DNA from: Chloroflexota bacterium | GTDB lineage: Bacteria > Chloroflexota > Anaerolineae > J036 > Brachytrichaceae | Assembly (NCBI GenBank): GCA_021813225.1 | Contig: JAKALH010000261.1 | Location: forward strand, 1 to 5,039 | Length of the DNA stretch: 5,039 nucleotides | Direction: 5' to 3' | Part shown: positions 1-5,020 of the stretch, piece by piece | Layout of the letters: each line of letters begins with the position of its first letter | Position numbering within the stretch: position 1 is the stretch's first letter | The notes under the pieces: generated by a model | Databases searched by the model: none | Told to the model about the DNA's origin: nothing | What the model saw: only the letters and a program-made list of their open reading frames with translations | Position numbers and translations under genes: made by a program

Positions 1-511
1 GAAGCGATATCTATTCGATGCACTGGGTGTCCAGATTGCACGCTGGGATGCCGACCCGCAAGGTTATTCCATTGGAGGATCCGATCTATACCTGCGGCCG
101 CGCGACATGCTCCGCTTCGGCCAGTTAATCCTCGACATAGGCGCTGTGGGGAAGGGGCGTATCGTCGCTGAGGCGTGGCTGCGGGAGTGTATCAAGCCGC
201 ATGTAGCGCTGCGCTCATCCGGCTTCTGGGGGCCAGCGTATCGCAACTACGGTTATTTATGGTGGTTGCGCAAGCTGCAGAGCTATGAGACATGGGTGGC
301 CTCAGGTTATGCCGGCCAGCTCATTTTCATCGTTCCGAGGCTGGCGCTGGTTGTCGTGACAACCGCGCAAGACAATGTGCCTTATACCGCCGTCATGAAA
401 CAATCGAATCAGATTGAAGAGATTGTCGAAGATTTCATCATTCCAGCCGTACAAGAGGAGACTGACAATGGCAGTTCTGACAATCGAATTCCGCAGCGAG
501 GCCCTGGATAA
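1..511 (+). CDS. Beta-lactamase-fold serine hydrolase, C-terminal part (5' end outside window)
   Basis: The frame is open from position 2 to the stop at 509-511, giving about 169 C-terminal residues of a class C beta-lactamase/penicillin-binding-like serine hydrolase (PF00144 family). Visible family signatures are the GYSIGGSDLYLRPRDMLRFG stretch (about 62-121), typical of the region after the active-site domain, and ASGYAGQ followed by a hydrophobic VVV strand (about 299-360), which sits where these enzymes carry the K/H-T/S-G motif. The nucleophile SxxK and the YxN motif would lie upstream and cannot be seen, so activity is untested. Members hydrolyse esters, amides or D-amino-acid peptides; the substrate here is unknown. 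The usual family C-terminus falls near the IIPAV segment (about 440-454). The last 19 or so residues are extra and are read through the start of the next gene, overlapping it by 44 bp in a different frame. The fold assignment is firm and the function is not. Confidence 0.85.
   Translation, partial: KRYLFDALGVQIARWDADPQGYSIGGSDLYLRPRDMLRFGQLILDIGAVGKGRIVAEAWLRECIKPHVALRSSGFWGPAYRNYGYLWWLRKLQSYETWVASGYAGQLIFIVPRLALVVVTTAQDNVPYTAVMKQSNQIEEIVEDFIIPAVQEETDNGSSDNRIPQRGPG
454..460 (+). promoter_or_regulatory. Ribosome binding site that fixes the esterase start
   Basis: The purine run AGAGGAG ends 7 nt before the ATG at 468. The same frame is open upstream to an ATG at 414, but that start has no SD and would add 18 residues with no family resemblance. 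The ATG at 468 is therefore the better start. The site lies inside the upstream hydrolase gene, so the pair is likely translationally coupled. Confidence 0.75.
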
Positions 512-1199
512 AGCAACAAAGGTCAAGGTGATCGTCAATCAGGAAGCAAAGCCGCCCTATCCCAGCTTCTACCTGCTGCATGGGCTGTCCGACGACGAGT
601 CGATCTGGACGCGCCGCACGTCAATTGAACGTTATGCGCAGCAATACCCCTTCCTGATCGTGATGCCCGACGGCGGGCGCAACTGGTATTGCGACAGTCC
701 CCTGGGTAATTATGATTCCTATATGGCGAAGGAACTGGTGGCCTTTATCGACGGACTGTTCCCGACGCGGCGGCAGGCGCGTGACCGCGCGATTGGCGGG
801 CTGTCGATGGGCGGATTCGGCGCGCTGAAACTTGGCCTCAAACACCCGCGCGTTTTCGGGTCGATCACCGCGCATTCATCGGCGATCGGGTTCATGCGCT
901 GGGGAGAGAAAGCGGCTGATATTCCCGAAGGGCCGATCATCCTCAGCAATCTGAACCGTGCCGCCAATGACCCGTATGAACTGGCGTTGACCTGCCCGGA
1001 GAAAGTGCGCCCGCATATCTATTTCGATTGCGGACGCAGCGATTTTCTGTATGAAGATAACCAGAGCTTCGATGCGCTGCTGCGGAAGAACCGCATTCCT
1101 CATACCTACAACCGCTTTGAGGGAGCGCATGAGTGGTCGTATTGGGATGAGCACATCCAGGATGCGCTCAAGTTCCATGCCAGGGTCATGGCACTGTAG
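468..1199 (+). CDS. Esterase D / S-formylglutathione hydrolase-like alpha/beta hydrolase
   Basis: A 243-residue cytoplasmic alpha/beta hydrolase of the putative esterase family (PF00756; relatives include FrmB and the tributyrin esterase EstA). An oxyanion-type HGL motif is at residues 38-40. The nucleophile elbow is GLSMGG with Ser113. The likely acid is Asp192 in the DCGRSD segment (187-192), and the likely base is His221 in EGAHEW. All three triad residues sit in the expected order and spacing, and the length is normal for single-domain members. No signal peptide is seen. Such enzymes cleave short-chain acyl esters and some act in formaldehyde detoxification, but no formaldehyde dehydrogenase gene is visible nearby, so I do not call it FrmB. 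The start at ATG 468 is chosen for its AGAGGAG site. The 44-bp overlap with the upstream serine hydrolase suggests co-transcription of two hydrolases. Confidence 0.92.
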   Translation: MAVLTIEFRSEALDKATKVKVIVNQEAKPPYPSFYLLHGLSDDESIWTRRTSIERYAQQYPFLIVMPDGGRNWYCDSPLGNYDSYMAKELVAFIDGLFPTRRQARDRAIGGLSMGGFGALKLGLKHPRVFGSITAHSSAIGFMRWGEKAADIPEGPIILSNLNRAANDPYELALTCPEKVRPHIYFDCGRSDFLYEDNQSFDALLRKNRIPHTYNRFEGAHEWSYWDEHIQDALKFHARVMAL

Positions 1200-1217
1200 G
1201 CAGGCATAAAAGTTGGG

Positions 1218-1256
1218 ATGCCGATGTCCGGGAGATAACACACCGGACATCGGCAT
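1218..1256. terminator. Perfect 14-bp hairpin between convergent genes, probable bidirectional terminator
   Basis: The left arm ATGCCGATGTCCGG (1218-1231) is exactly complementary to the right arm at 1243-1256, with an 11-nt loop. It lies between the esterase stop (1199) and the VOC stop (1305) of two convergent genes. There is no U-run on the + side. On the - strand a short T-run (the complement of AAAA at 1208-1211) follows the stem after six bases, so termination should be better in the leftward direction. Position and perfect pairing support a terminator or mRNA 3'-end stabiliser; the weak U-tract lowers certainty. Confidence 0.65.
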
Positions 1257-1265
1257 TATCCAGGC

Positions 1266-1292
1266 GGCGCTACGGCGGTAACGTAGTGCGCC
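1266..1292 (-). repeat. Imperfect inverted repeat just downstream of the VOC gene
   Basis: GGCGC-TACG (1266-1274) can pair with CGTA-GT-GCGCC (1282-1292), giving a 9-bp stem with a 2-nt bulge and a 7-nt loop. It lies 13 bp beyond the VOC stop codon, between that gene and the stronger hairpin at 1218-1256. It may help protect the 3' end of the VOC transcript or assist termination. It has no T-run of its own. Confidence 0.3.
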
Positions 1293-1304
1293 TTGAAGAT
1301 CGTG

Positions 1305-1778
1305 TTACCGGTCGAAGTTTTCGAGCAGCTCCAGTGCGACCCCGAGGCTGGCTTCCGCGTCCGCATAGGCGTAGCGCCCGCCGGTATAGTCACCGCCCTG
1401 AATCAGCGGAATGTCTTTACCCGCAAGGTAAGCAAGTTTTTCGTCCATCCCTTTGATCTGGAAAGCAATATGGTGTACGCCGTCGCCATGCGCATCGAGG
1501 AAATCATGCCACGTGCTCGGCCTGCCGACAGGTTCTATCAATTCGATGGCCACCTGCCCAAAATGAAAGAAGCACAGCTTTGCCTGCGCAGGTGAAGGCT
1601 CATCGTAATATTGTGTGTGTGCTTTTTCAACGGAATCTGTCAGGATCACTGGTGGCACTTCCACACCGAAAACATCCGCATATGCACGCGCGGTCTTCTC
1701 GATGTTCTTCACGACAATTCCGATCTGTGTGACAACGGTTGTGCCAATTCCTGTTCCAGCGACGGTTGTGTCAGACAT
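1305..1778 (-). CDS. VOC (glyoxalase/bleomycin resistance/dioxygenase superfamily) protein, methylmalonyl-CoA epimerase-like
   Basis: A 157-residue cytoplasmic protein with the paired beta-alpha-beta-beta-beta modules of the vicinal oxygen chelate fold. Module 1 starts at TQIGIVVKNIEKTARAY (about residues 17-33) and ends with the VAIELIEP strand (about 76-83). Module 2 starts at GVHHIAF (100-106) and ends with VALELLE (147-153). Candidate metal ligands are Gln18, Glu79, His102 or His103 and Glu150, the usual one-per-strand set. The closest familiar shape is methylmalonyl-CoA epimerase or glyoxalase I, but the first ligand is Gln rather than the His usual in epimerases, and there are no mutase genes nearby. 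The exact reaction (epimerisation, glyoxalase chemistry, thiol transfer or mere binding) is therefore open. The start is supported by AGGAG 7 nt upstream on the minus strand (1786-1790). It is a single gene, divergent from padR, with its own promoter. Confidence 0.88.
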   Translation of the reverse strand: MSDTTVAGTGIGTTVVTQIGIVVKNIEKTARAYADVFGVEVPPVILTDSVEKAHTQYYDEPSPAQAKLCFFHFGQVAIELIEPVGRPSTWHDFLDAHGDGVHHIAFQIKGMDEKLAYLAGKDIPLIQGGDYTGGRYAYADAEASLGVALELLENFDR

Positions 1779-1810
1779 CGCATAACTCCTGAATTTAGAG
1801 TGCTGAATCC

Positions 1811-1839
1811 ATTATACGTTTCCGCTCCAAGCAAGAATA
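1811..1839 (-). promoter_or_regulatory. Candidate promoter of the VOC gene
   Basis: On the minus strand the -10 box is a perfect TATAAT (complement of 1811-1816). The -35 region at a normal distance is only T-rich (around 1832-1839) and poorly matched. Transcription would start near 1804, leaving a leader of about 25 nt that contains the AGGAG site. The -10 is convincing and the -35 is weak, so an activator or a low-strength promoter is possible. Confidence 0.55.
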
Positions 1840-1867
1840 ATTCGAGCGTTGCAGCCTACAAACCCTC

Positions 1868-1895
1868 TTGACAGTATCCTGTGAGCAGTTATAAT
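1868..1895 (+). promoter_or_regulatory. Strong sigma70-type promoter of the padR-MFS operon
   Basis: A consensus -35 TTGACA (1868-1873) and consensus -10 TATAAT (1890-1895) are separated by 16 bp. Transcription should start near 1902, about 55 nt before the padR start. Both hexamers match fully, so the promoter should be strong unless repressed. That fits the palindromes immediately downstream of it. Confidence 0.85.
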
Positions 1896-1906
1896 CTATT
1901 TCTGAA

Positions 1907-1922
1907 TAGTCAATAATGACTA
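1907..1922 (+). promoter_or_regulatory. Operator candidate 1: perfect palindrome TAGTCA-ATAA-TGACTA
   Basis: Two 6-bp half-sites in perfect inverted symmetry around a 4-bp AT-rich centre begin about 5 bp past the predicted transcription start. PadR proteins are dimeric winged-helix repressors that bind such dyads, usually in their own promoter. The position suggests that bound protein blocks initiation or early elongation. It is seen directly as a palindrome; its use by the adjacent PadR is inference. Confidence 0.6.
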
Positions 1923-1934
1923 ATCAAGTATGTA

Positions 1935-1950
1935 TAGTCAAGATTGAGGC
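1935..1950 (+). promoter_or_regulatory. Operator candidate 2: partly degenerate dyad TAGTCA-AGAT-TGAGGC
   Basis: The left half is identical to that of operator 1. The right half keeps TGA and then diverges to GGC, with the same 4-bp spacer. Its centre is 28 bp from the centre of operator 1. The divergent part contains GAGG (1946-1949), which is the padR ribosome binding site, so the loss of symmetry may be forced by translation. Two related sites of the same geometry make a chance palindrome less likely. Confidence 0.5.
1946..1949 (+). promoter_or_regulatory. Ribosome binding site of padR, inside operator 2
   Basis: GAGG lies 7 nt before the GTG at 1957 and supports that non-ATG start. It sits inside the right half of the second dyad. 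A modest SD with a GTG start suggests low regulator output from a strong promoter. Confidence 0.6.
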
Positions 1951-1956
1951 ATTACT

Positions 1957-2454
1957 GTGGAGCGGGAACTGCTGCTGCTGGGATTGCTGCGTGAGCAGGG
2001 CATGCATGGATACCAGTTGCTTGAGTTTATCGACACTCAGATGTCAAGTTGTATTGACCTGAAAAAGCCGACTGCTTACTTCATTCTGGAGAAAATGGCG
2101 GCGAATGGCTGGATCTCGTTCGAGCAGGGTCAGGAAGGGAATCGCCCGCCCAGGCGTGTGTATCACATTACACCGGATGGTGAAGCGATGTTCCAGCGCC
2201 TGCTGCGGGAGAACCTGAGCAGTTACCCCACCGTGCAATTCGCCAGTGACATTGGGCTTGCGTTCGCGGATTCGCTGCCGCGGGATGAGGTTTCGCAGTT
2301 GCTGCTGCAACGCCGTAGTGAGGTTGAGAGGCAACTGGCGGCTGTCACGGCTGCACCGCCACATCACGGCGGTGCGCAACTGATCATTGAGCACCAGGTT
2401 CACTTCCTCAAGGCAGAACTGAACTGGCTGGATCAGGTAAGTAATGGAAGGTGA
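1957..2454 (+). CDS. PadR-family transcriptional regulator
   Basis: A 165-residue cytoplasmic DNA-binding protein. The N-terminal winged helix-turn-helix is clear: LLLLGLLREQGMHGYQLLEF (residues 5-24) is the family opening. A recognition-helix segment with TAYFILEKM follows (about 39-47), then GW-I-S and a basic wing GNRPPRRVYHIT (61-72). The rest (about 90-165) is predicted mostly helical, with a Pro/His/Gly-rich turn at 134-139, and should form the dimerisation and ligand-sensing part. The length fits PadR subfamily 2-like proteins. GTG 1957 is chosen because it puts the family's conserved opening at the very N-terminus and has GAGG 7 nt upstream. Only 3 bp separate its stop from the next start, so it leads an operon with a membrane protein and a drug-type exporter. 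By analogy with LmrR and similar regulators, it probably represses its own operon until a toxic ligand binds. Confidence 0.9.
   Translation: MERELLLLGLLREQGMHGYQLLEFIDTQMSSCIDLKKPTAYFILEKMAANGWISFEQGQEGNRPPRRVYHITPDGEAMFQRLLRENLSSYPTVQFASDIGLAFADSLPRDEVSQLLLQRRSEVERQLAAVTAAPPHHGGAQLIIEHQVHFLKAELNWLDQVSNGR
2353..2375 (+). repeat. GC-rich hairpin inside the 3' part of padR
   Basis: GCACCGCC (2353-2360) and GGCGGTGC (2368-2375) form a perfect 8-bp stem with a 7-nt loop, within codons for the Ala-Pro-Pro-His-His-Gly-Gly turn. There is no U-run, so it is not an intrinsic terminator. It could slow polymerase or protect mRNA between padR and the downstream genes, or simply follow from the GC-rich codons. 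Confidence 0.35.
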
Positions 2455-2457
2455 AAG

Positions 2458-2844
2458 ATGAATATATTGCTGTTGGTTCACGGGCTGTTCAGGTGGGTGG
2501 TTGTCATTGTTGGTGTCATAGCACTGGTTAAACTGGCTTCAGGCTTGATCCAGCGCTCCACATTCAGCAGGCTCGACAGTCGGCTGGCGATGGCGTTCAG
2601 CGTGTCGATGGATATCCAGGTCTTGCTGGGTTTGTTGAACCTGATATCTATGGGCTTCCCGCGCCAGGGACTTGAACATGCGTTTGTCATGATTCTGGCC
2701 GTTATTGCCGCCCACATACCGAGTATGTGGCGAAAGGCCGCAGATCAGGTGCGTTTCCGTAACACACTGATCGCCTTTGTAGTCTCATTGGCGCTGGTCT
2801 TCATCGGAGTGGCCATGCTGGGCGCGTGGAGCAGGATCGCGTAA
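2458..2844 (+). CDS. Small four-helix membrane protein with conserved-looking histidines, function unknown
   Basis: A 128-residue inner-membrane protein with four predicted hydrophobic segments (about residues 3-29, 43-65, 73-90 and 103-124) and no cleavable signal peptide. The opening NILLLVHGLFRW places His8 at the start of helix 1. His74 (GLEHAF) and His86 (AAHIPS) flank helix 3, and Asp52/Gln54 lie in helix 2. Small proteins with this pattern occur in Bacteroidota and Chloroflexota and are sometimes labelled 'cytochrome B'. From memory the resemblance is real, but I cannot confirm haem binding. The SD GGAAGG (2446-2451) precedes the ATG by 6 nt and lies within the last codons of padR, so the two genes are co-transcribed and probably coupled. 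Its place between repressor and exporter suggests a role in sensing, redox or membrane support for efflux. That is inference only. Confidence 0.85.
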   Translation: MNILLLVHGLFRWVVVIVGVIALVKLASGLIQRSTFSRLDSRLAMAFSVSMDIQVLLGLLNLISMGFPRQGLEHAFVMILAVIAAHIPSMWRKAADQVRFRNTLIAFVVSLALVFIGVAMLGAWSRIA

Positions 2845-2876
2845 GGATACATCGCCGTTCGATGCATTGTTTATAA

Positions 2877-2882
2877 AGAGGA
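2877..2882 (+). promoter_or_regulatory. Ribosome binding site of the MFS gene, long spacing
   Basis: AGAGGA ends 10 nt before the ATG at 2893, somewhat farther than ideal. No better in-frame start lies upstream, and the N-terminal 25 residues form a plausible cytoplasmic lead, so the ATG is kept. Confidence 0.5.
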
Positions 2883-2892
2883 TTTCAGTTGT

Positions 2893-4320
2893 ATGAATCG
2901 TAAAACGCGGGTATCCATCGAGAACCCGAATGGAGCCTTAAGCAGCGACAAGCTGGATTTCAAGCGAATCCTGCCTGTTTTTGTGATCGTACTCGTCGAC
3001 CTGCTGGGTATGACGATTCTTTTGCCGTTGCTGCCCCTGTATGCCGCAAAGTTCGGCGCCAATGCAATGACAGTAGGGCTGCTTGGCGCGGCATATCCTG
3101 TCATGCAGTTTATCGGCGCGCCGCTGCTGGGTCGCTTATCTGATCGTTATGGGCGCAAACCTGTTTTACTGGTCAGCCAGTTGGGCACGCTGGCCGGGTT
3201 TACCCTGATGGGCCTGACAGGTTCGTTGTGGTTCCTGTTTGTCGCGCGCATGATCGATGGATTGTCGGGTGCCAATATCGCGACTGCGCAGGCGGCCATC
3301 TCGGACAGCACGACCGAGAAGAATCGCACGCAGGCCCTGGGTCTGATCGGCGCTGCGTTCGGGCTTGGGTTCACTATCGGACCGGCGATTGCTTTTGCCG
3401 CATTGACTGCCAGCGGCAATAACTACCATGTCCCCGCCTTCGTGGCAGCGGGTTTTTCGCTGACTTCGATCCTGTTGACTATTGTCTGGTTCAAGGAAAC
3501 ACTGCCGGCCGAACGGCGCGGTCATGTCGAACACAAAGCAGAGGTTTCCCTCGGCGCGATGCGCGAAGCAATCGTGCATCCTCAAGTGGGCTTTCTGCTG
3601 GTACTCATGTTTGCGCAGCAGTTTGCATTCGGCGGTCTTGAGAACCTGTTTTCCATGTTCAGCCTGAGCCGGCTGGGTTTGAACGCGGCGGGTAACTCGG
3701 TGATCTTTGTCTTCCTCGGCGTCATTATCACCATCGTACAGGGAGGTCTGATCGGCCCATGGAGCCGAAAGTACGGCGACCGCTGGCTCATCTACCTGGG
3801 GCTGGCTGCACTGGCAGCCGGTTTAGTCCTGATCGCCGTGACGCCGGGCCAGCCCGTGCCCTGGTATTCGCGCCAGCATGTCGCTGCCGAACTGACATCG
3901 ACCGGCCATATCAATGGAGAAGCTGCTGCTGCCGGCAACATACAGATACCGTTGCCGGATGATGCGCACACTGGCTGGCTGGGCCTCGTATGGCTGGCTG
4001 TGGCATTGTTGCCGGCCACCCTGGGCGGCGGGCTGCTCTCGCCGTCTCTGAACAGTGCGATTACAAAACGTGTCGAACCCAATGAGATTGGGGGCATGCT
4101 GGGCCTGTCCGCGGCCTTTGTCAGCGCGGCGAATGCGCTGGCCCCTGTGGTGTTCGGTGCAGTATTCCAGTTGCTCGGGTCGACAGCGCCGTTCCTGGCC
4201 GGTGGAGTACTGGTGGGGATACTCTGGCTGCTGGCGCGCCACCTGTTTCCTGCTCAGATGCGGCCGCAAGCCGGCGCGTCTCGCGCCATCGCCAGTGCGC
4301 CATCCTTGCCGTCACATTGA
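2893..4320 (+). CDS. MFS drug-type exporter of the DHA1 / TetA-like group
   Basis: A 475-residue inner-membrane proton-coupled antiporter with 12 predicted helices. TM1 (about 26-48) carries Asp36. The TM2-3 loop holds motif A, GRLSDRYGRK (80-89). TM4 holds a motif B-like ARMIDGLSG with Arg119. TM5 holds the antiporter motif C, GAAFGLGFTIGP (153-164), which marks it as an exporter rather than an importer. A second motif A-like SRKYGDR is in the TM8-9 loop (291-297). The overall pattern matches tetracycline/multidrug exporters. An unusual feature is a polar stretch of about 45 residues (317-361) between TM9 and TM10 that should face outward, making the protein longer than the typical TetA of about 400 residues. 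It is downstream of padR and the small membrane gene, 48 bp after the latter's stop with no clear promoter between. It is probably induced through PadR. The substrate cannot be read from sequence. Confidence 0.93.
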   Translation: MNRKTRVSIENPNGALSSDKLDFKRILPVFVIVLVDLLGMTILLPLLPLYAAKFGANAMTVGLLGAAYPVMQFIGAPLLGRLSDRYGRKPVLLVSQLGTLAGFTLMGLTGSLWFLFVARMIDGLSGANIATAQAAISDSTTEKNRTQALGLIGAAFGLGFTIGPAIAFAALTASGNNYHVPAFVAAGFSLTSILLTIVWFKETLPAERRGHVEHKAEVSLGAMREAIVHPQVGFLLVLMFAQQFAFGGLENLFSMFSLSRLGLNAAGNSVIFVFLGVIITIVQGGLIGPWSRKYGDRWLIYLGLAALAAGLVLIAVTPGQPVPWYSRQHVAAELTSTGHINGEAAAAGNIQIPLPDDAHTGWLGLVWLAVALLPATLGGGLLSPSLNSAITKRVEPNEIGGMLGLSAAFVSAANALAPVVFGAVFQLLGSTAPFLAGGVLVGILWLLARHLFPAQMRPQAGASRAIASAPSLPSH

Positions 4321-4356
4321 TGAAAGAAGACGATTCCTGAATCTGTGGGAGACAAT

Positions 4357-4506
4357 ATGGCATTCTGGATACACGGTGTCGGAGCCTCCAGCGAGTGCGC
4401 TAAGATATCAACGCGCTTCGAGCAGCAACTGAAGCAGGCTGGATTCGCACTACGTCGCGCGCGGTTTCAACCGCTGCGAAAGATGCCAGGAATTCATGGC
4501 AGTTAA
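4357..4506 (+). CDS. Possible small protein of 49 residues, unrecognised
   Basis: An ATG at 4357 preceded by GGGAG (4347-4351) at a 5-nt spacing opens a frame that runs to TAA at 4504-4506 and fills most of the gap. The product starts MAFWIHGVGASSECAK and continues through a polar, likely helical stretch (about residues 19-30). It ends in a strongly basic segment (RRARF, 33-37, then LRK). It contains one Cys (14) and no membrane segment. I recognise no family. For it: good SD, same strand, fits neatly between two genes, stop 22 bp before the OsmC start. Against it: short, several uncommon codons (ATA twice, CTA, CGA, CGG), and open frames of this size occur by chance in GC-rich DNA. It could also be the stub of a decayed gene. 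Confidence 0.35.
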   Translation: MAFWIHGVGASSECAKISTRFEQQLKQAGFALRRARFQPLRKMPGIHGS

Positions 4507-4515
4507 CTTAACTTA

Positions 4516-4523
4516 GAGAGAGG
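4516..4523 (+). promoter_or_regulatory. Ribosome binding site of the OsmC gene
   Basis: GAGAGAGG ends 5 nt before the ATG at 4529, a strong match and near-ideal spacing, which fixes the start and suggests efficient translation. Confidence 0.75.
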
Positions 4524-4528
4524 TAAAT

Positions 4529-4948
4529 ATGGCTATTCGAACATCTGAGGCAACCTGGACCGGCAACCTGCGCGAGGGCAAAGGTGTGATGAAGATCGGC
4601 AAGGGTGCCTATAACGGTCCATATACTTATGCGTCACGCTTCGAAAGCGGTGAAGGCACGAACCCGGAAGAACTGATTGGCGCAGCGCATGCCGGCTGTT
4701 ATTCCATGTTTCTTTCGGCAGTTCTGACCAGGGCGGGTTTTGCGCCAAAGAGTATCCACACCACAGCTACGGTGCACCTCACCGATGGACCGACGATCAG
4801 CCTGATTGAGTTGAAGTGCGAAGCGGATGTCCCCGGCGTCGCTGAGAAGTTGTTCCTGGAGAAGTCTGAGGAAGCCAAGAGGGGCTGCCCGGTTTCGAAG
4901 GCGCTGGCCAGCGTCGAAATCAAGCTTTCGGCTATGCTCAAGCATTGA
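4529..4948 (+). CDS. osmC: OsmC-family peroxiredoxin-like protein
   Basis: A 139-residue cytoplasmic protein of the OsmC/Ohr superfamily, thiol peroxidases that reduce organic hydroperoxides. The classical OsmC signature is present: GTNPEELIGAAHAGCYSMFLS (residues 43-63) carries the peroxidatic Cys57 at the start of the central helix. The second active-site cysteine is Cys120 in GCPVSKAL (119-126). The N-terminal strands with a TWTGNLREGKG segment (9-19) and Arg15 fit the dimeric fold, in which Arg and Glu (probably Glu47 or Glu48) assist the catalytic Cys. Length and motif wording fit the OsmC subgroup better than Ohr. Cys97 is an extra, non-catalytic cysteine. It is the last gene before a strong terminator, 208 bp after the exporter, so it may be in the same read-through unit or separate. 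A peroxide-defence role alongside efflux is plausible, but co-regulation is not shown. Confidence 0.93.
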   Translation: MAIRTSEATWTGNLREGKGVMKIGKGAYNGPYTYASRFESGEGTNPEELIGAAHAGCYSMFLSAVLTRAGFAPKSIHTTATVHLTDGPTISLIELKCEADVPGVAEKLFLEKSEEAKRGCPVSKALASVEIKLSAMLKH

Positions 4949-4976
4949 CTCGAACCGACAACCCTGATTGGCGGCG

Positions 4977-5020
4977 ACTCCCGGCACTTCACCCTCTGGT
5001 CGAAGTGCCGGGAGTTTTTT
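4977..5020 (+). terminator. Strong intrinsic terminator after osmC
   Basis: The left arm ACTCCCGGCACTTC (4977-4990) pairs perfectly with 5002-5015, leaving an 11-nt loop. A six-T run (5015-5020) follows directly, its first base closing the stem. This is a textbook Rho-independent terminator, 28 bp after the osmC stop, and it ends the rightward transcription unit. Confidence 0.93.

Larger units (their letters stand above)
4321..4528 (+). other. 208-bp gap between the MFS gene and the OsmC gene
   Basis: No terminator-like hairpin with a U-run and no convincing -35/-10 pair is visible here. It contains a possible 49-codon ORF (4357-4506) and a short tandem TTAAC-TTAAC-TTA at 4503-4515, just before the OsmC ribosome binding site. 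The OsmC gene could be reached by read-through from the padR operon or from a promoter I do not recognise. Confidence 0.5.

Noticed and set aside
414..467. Upstream in-frame ATG at 414 as the esterase start
   Set aside because: No SD precedes it, it lies deep in the upstream hydrolase gene, and the extra 18 residues do not resemble the family N-terminus. ATG 468 has AGAGGAG at good spacing.
1611..1871. Plus-strand open frame of 86 codons with a Cys-rich start
   Set aside because: It is antisense to the well-supported VOC gene and runs through its promoter region. It has no SD and no family resemblance.
2353..2375. Hairpin in padR as an intrinsic terminator or attenuator
   Set aside because: No U-run follows it and it lies inside a conserved reading frame. 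It is kept only as a repeat of uncertain meaning.
2849..2877. TATAAA near 2872 as a separate promoter for the MFS gene
   Set aside because: No -35-like hexamer lies at a suitable distance, and the leader would be very short. Co-transcription with padR explains the gene better.
4055..4432. Plus-strand open frame running out of the MFS gene into the gap
   Set aside because: Most of it is an alternate frame of the conserved MFS C-terminus, with composition (Trp/Cys/Arg-rich) typical of a shadow frame.
4503..4515. TTAAC-TTAAC-TTA as an operator or attachment site
   Set aside because: Only two and a half short AT-rich copies, no dyad, no integrase or matching copy elsewhere in the window.
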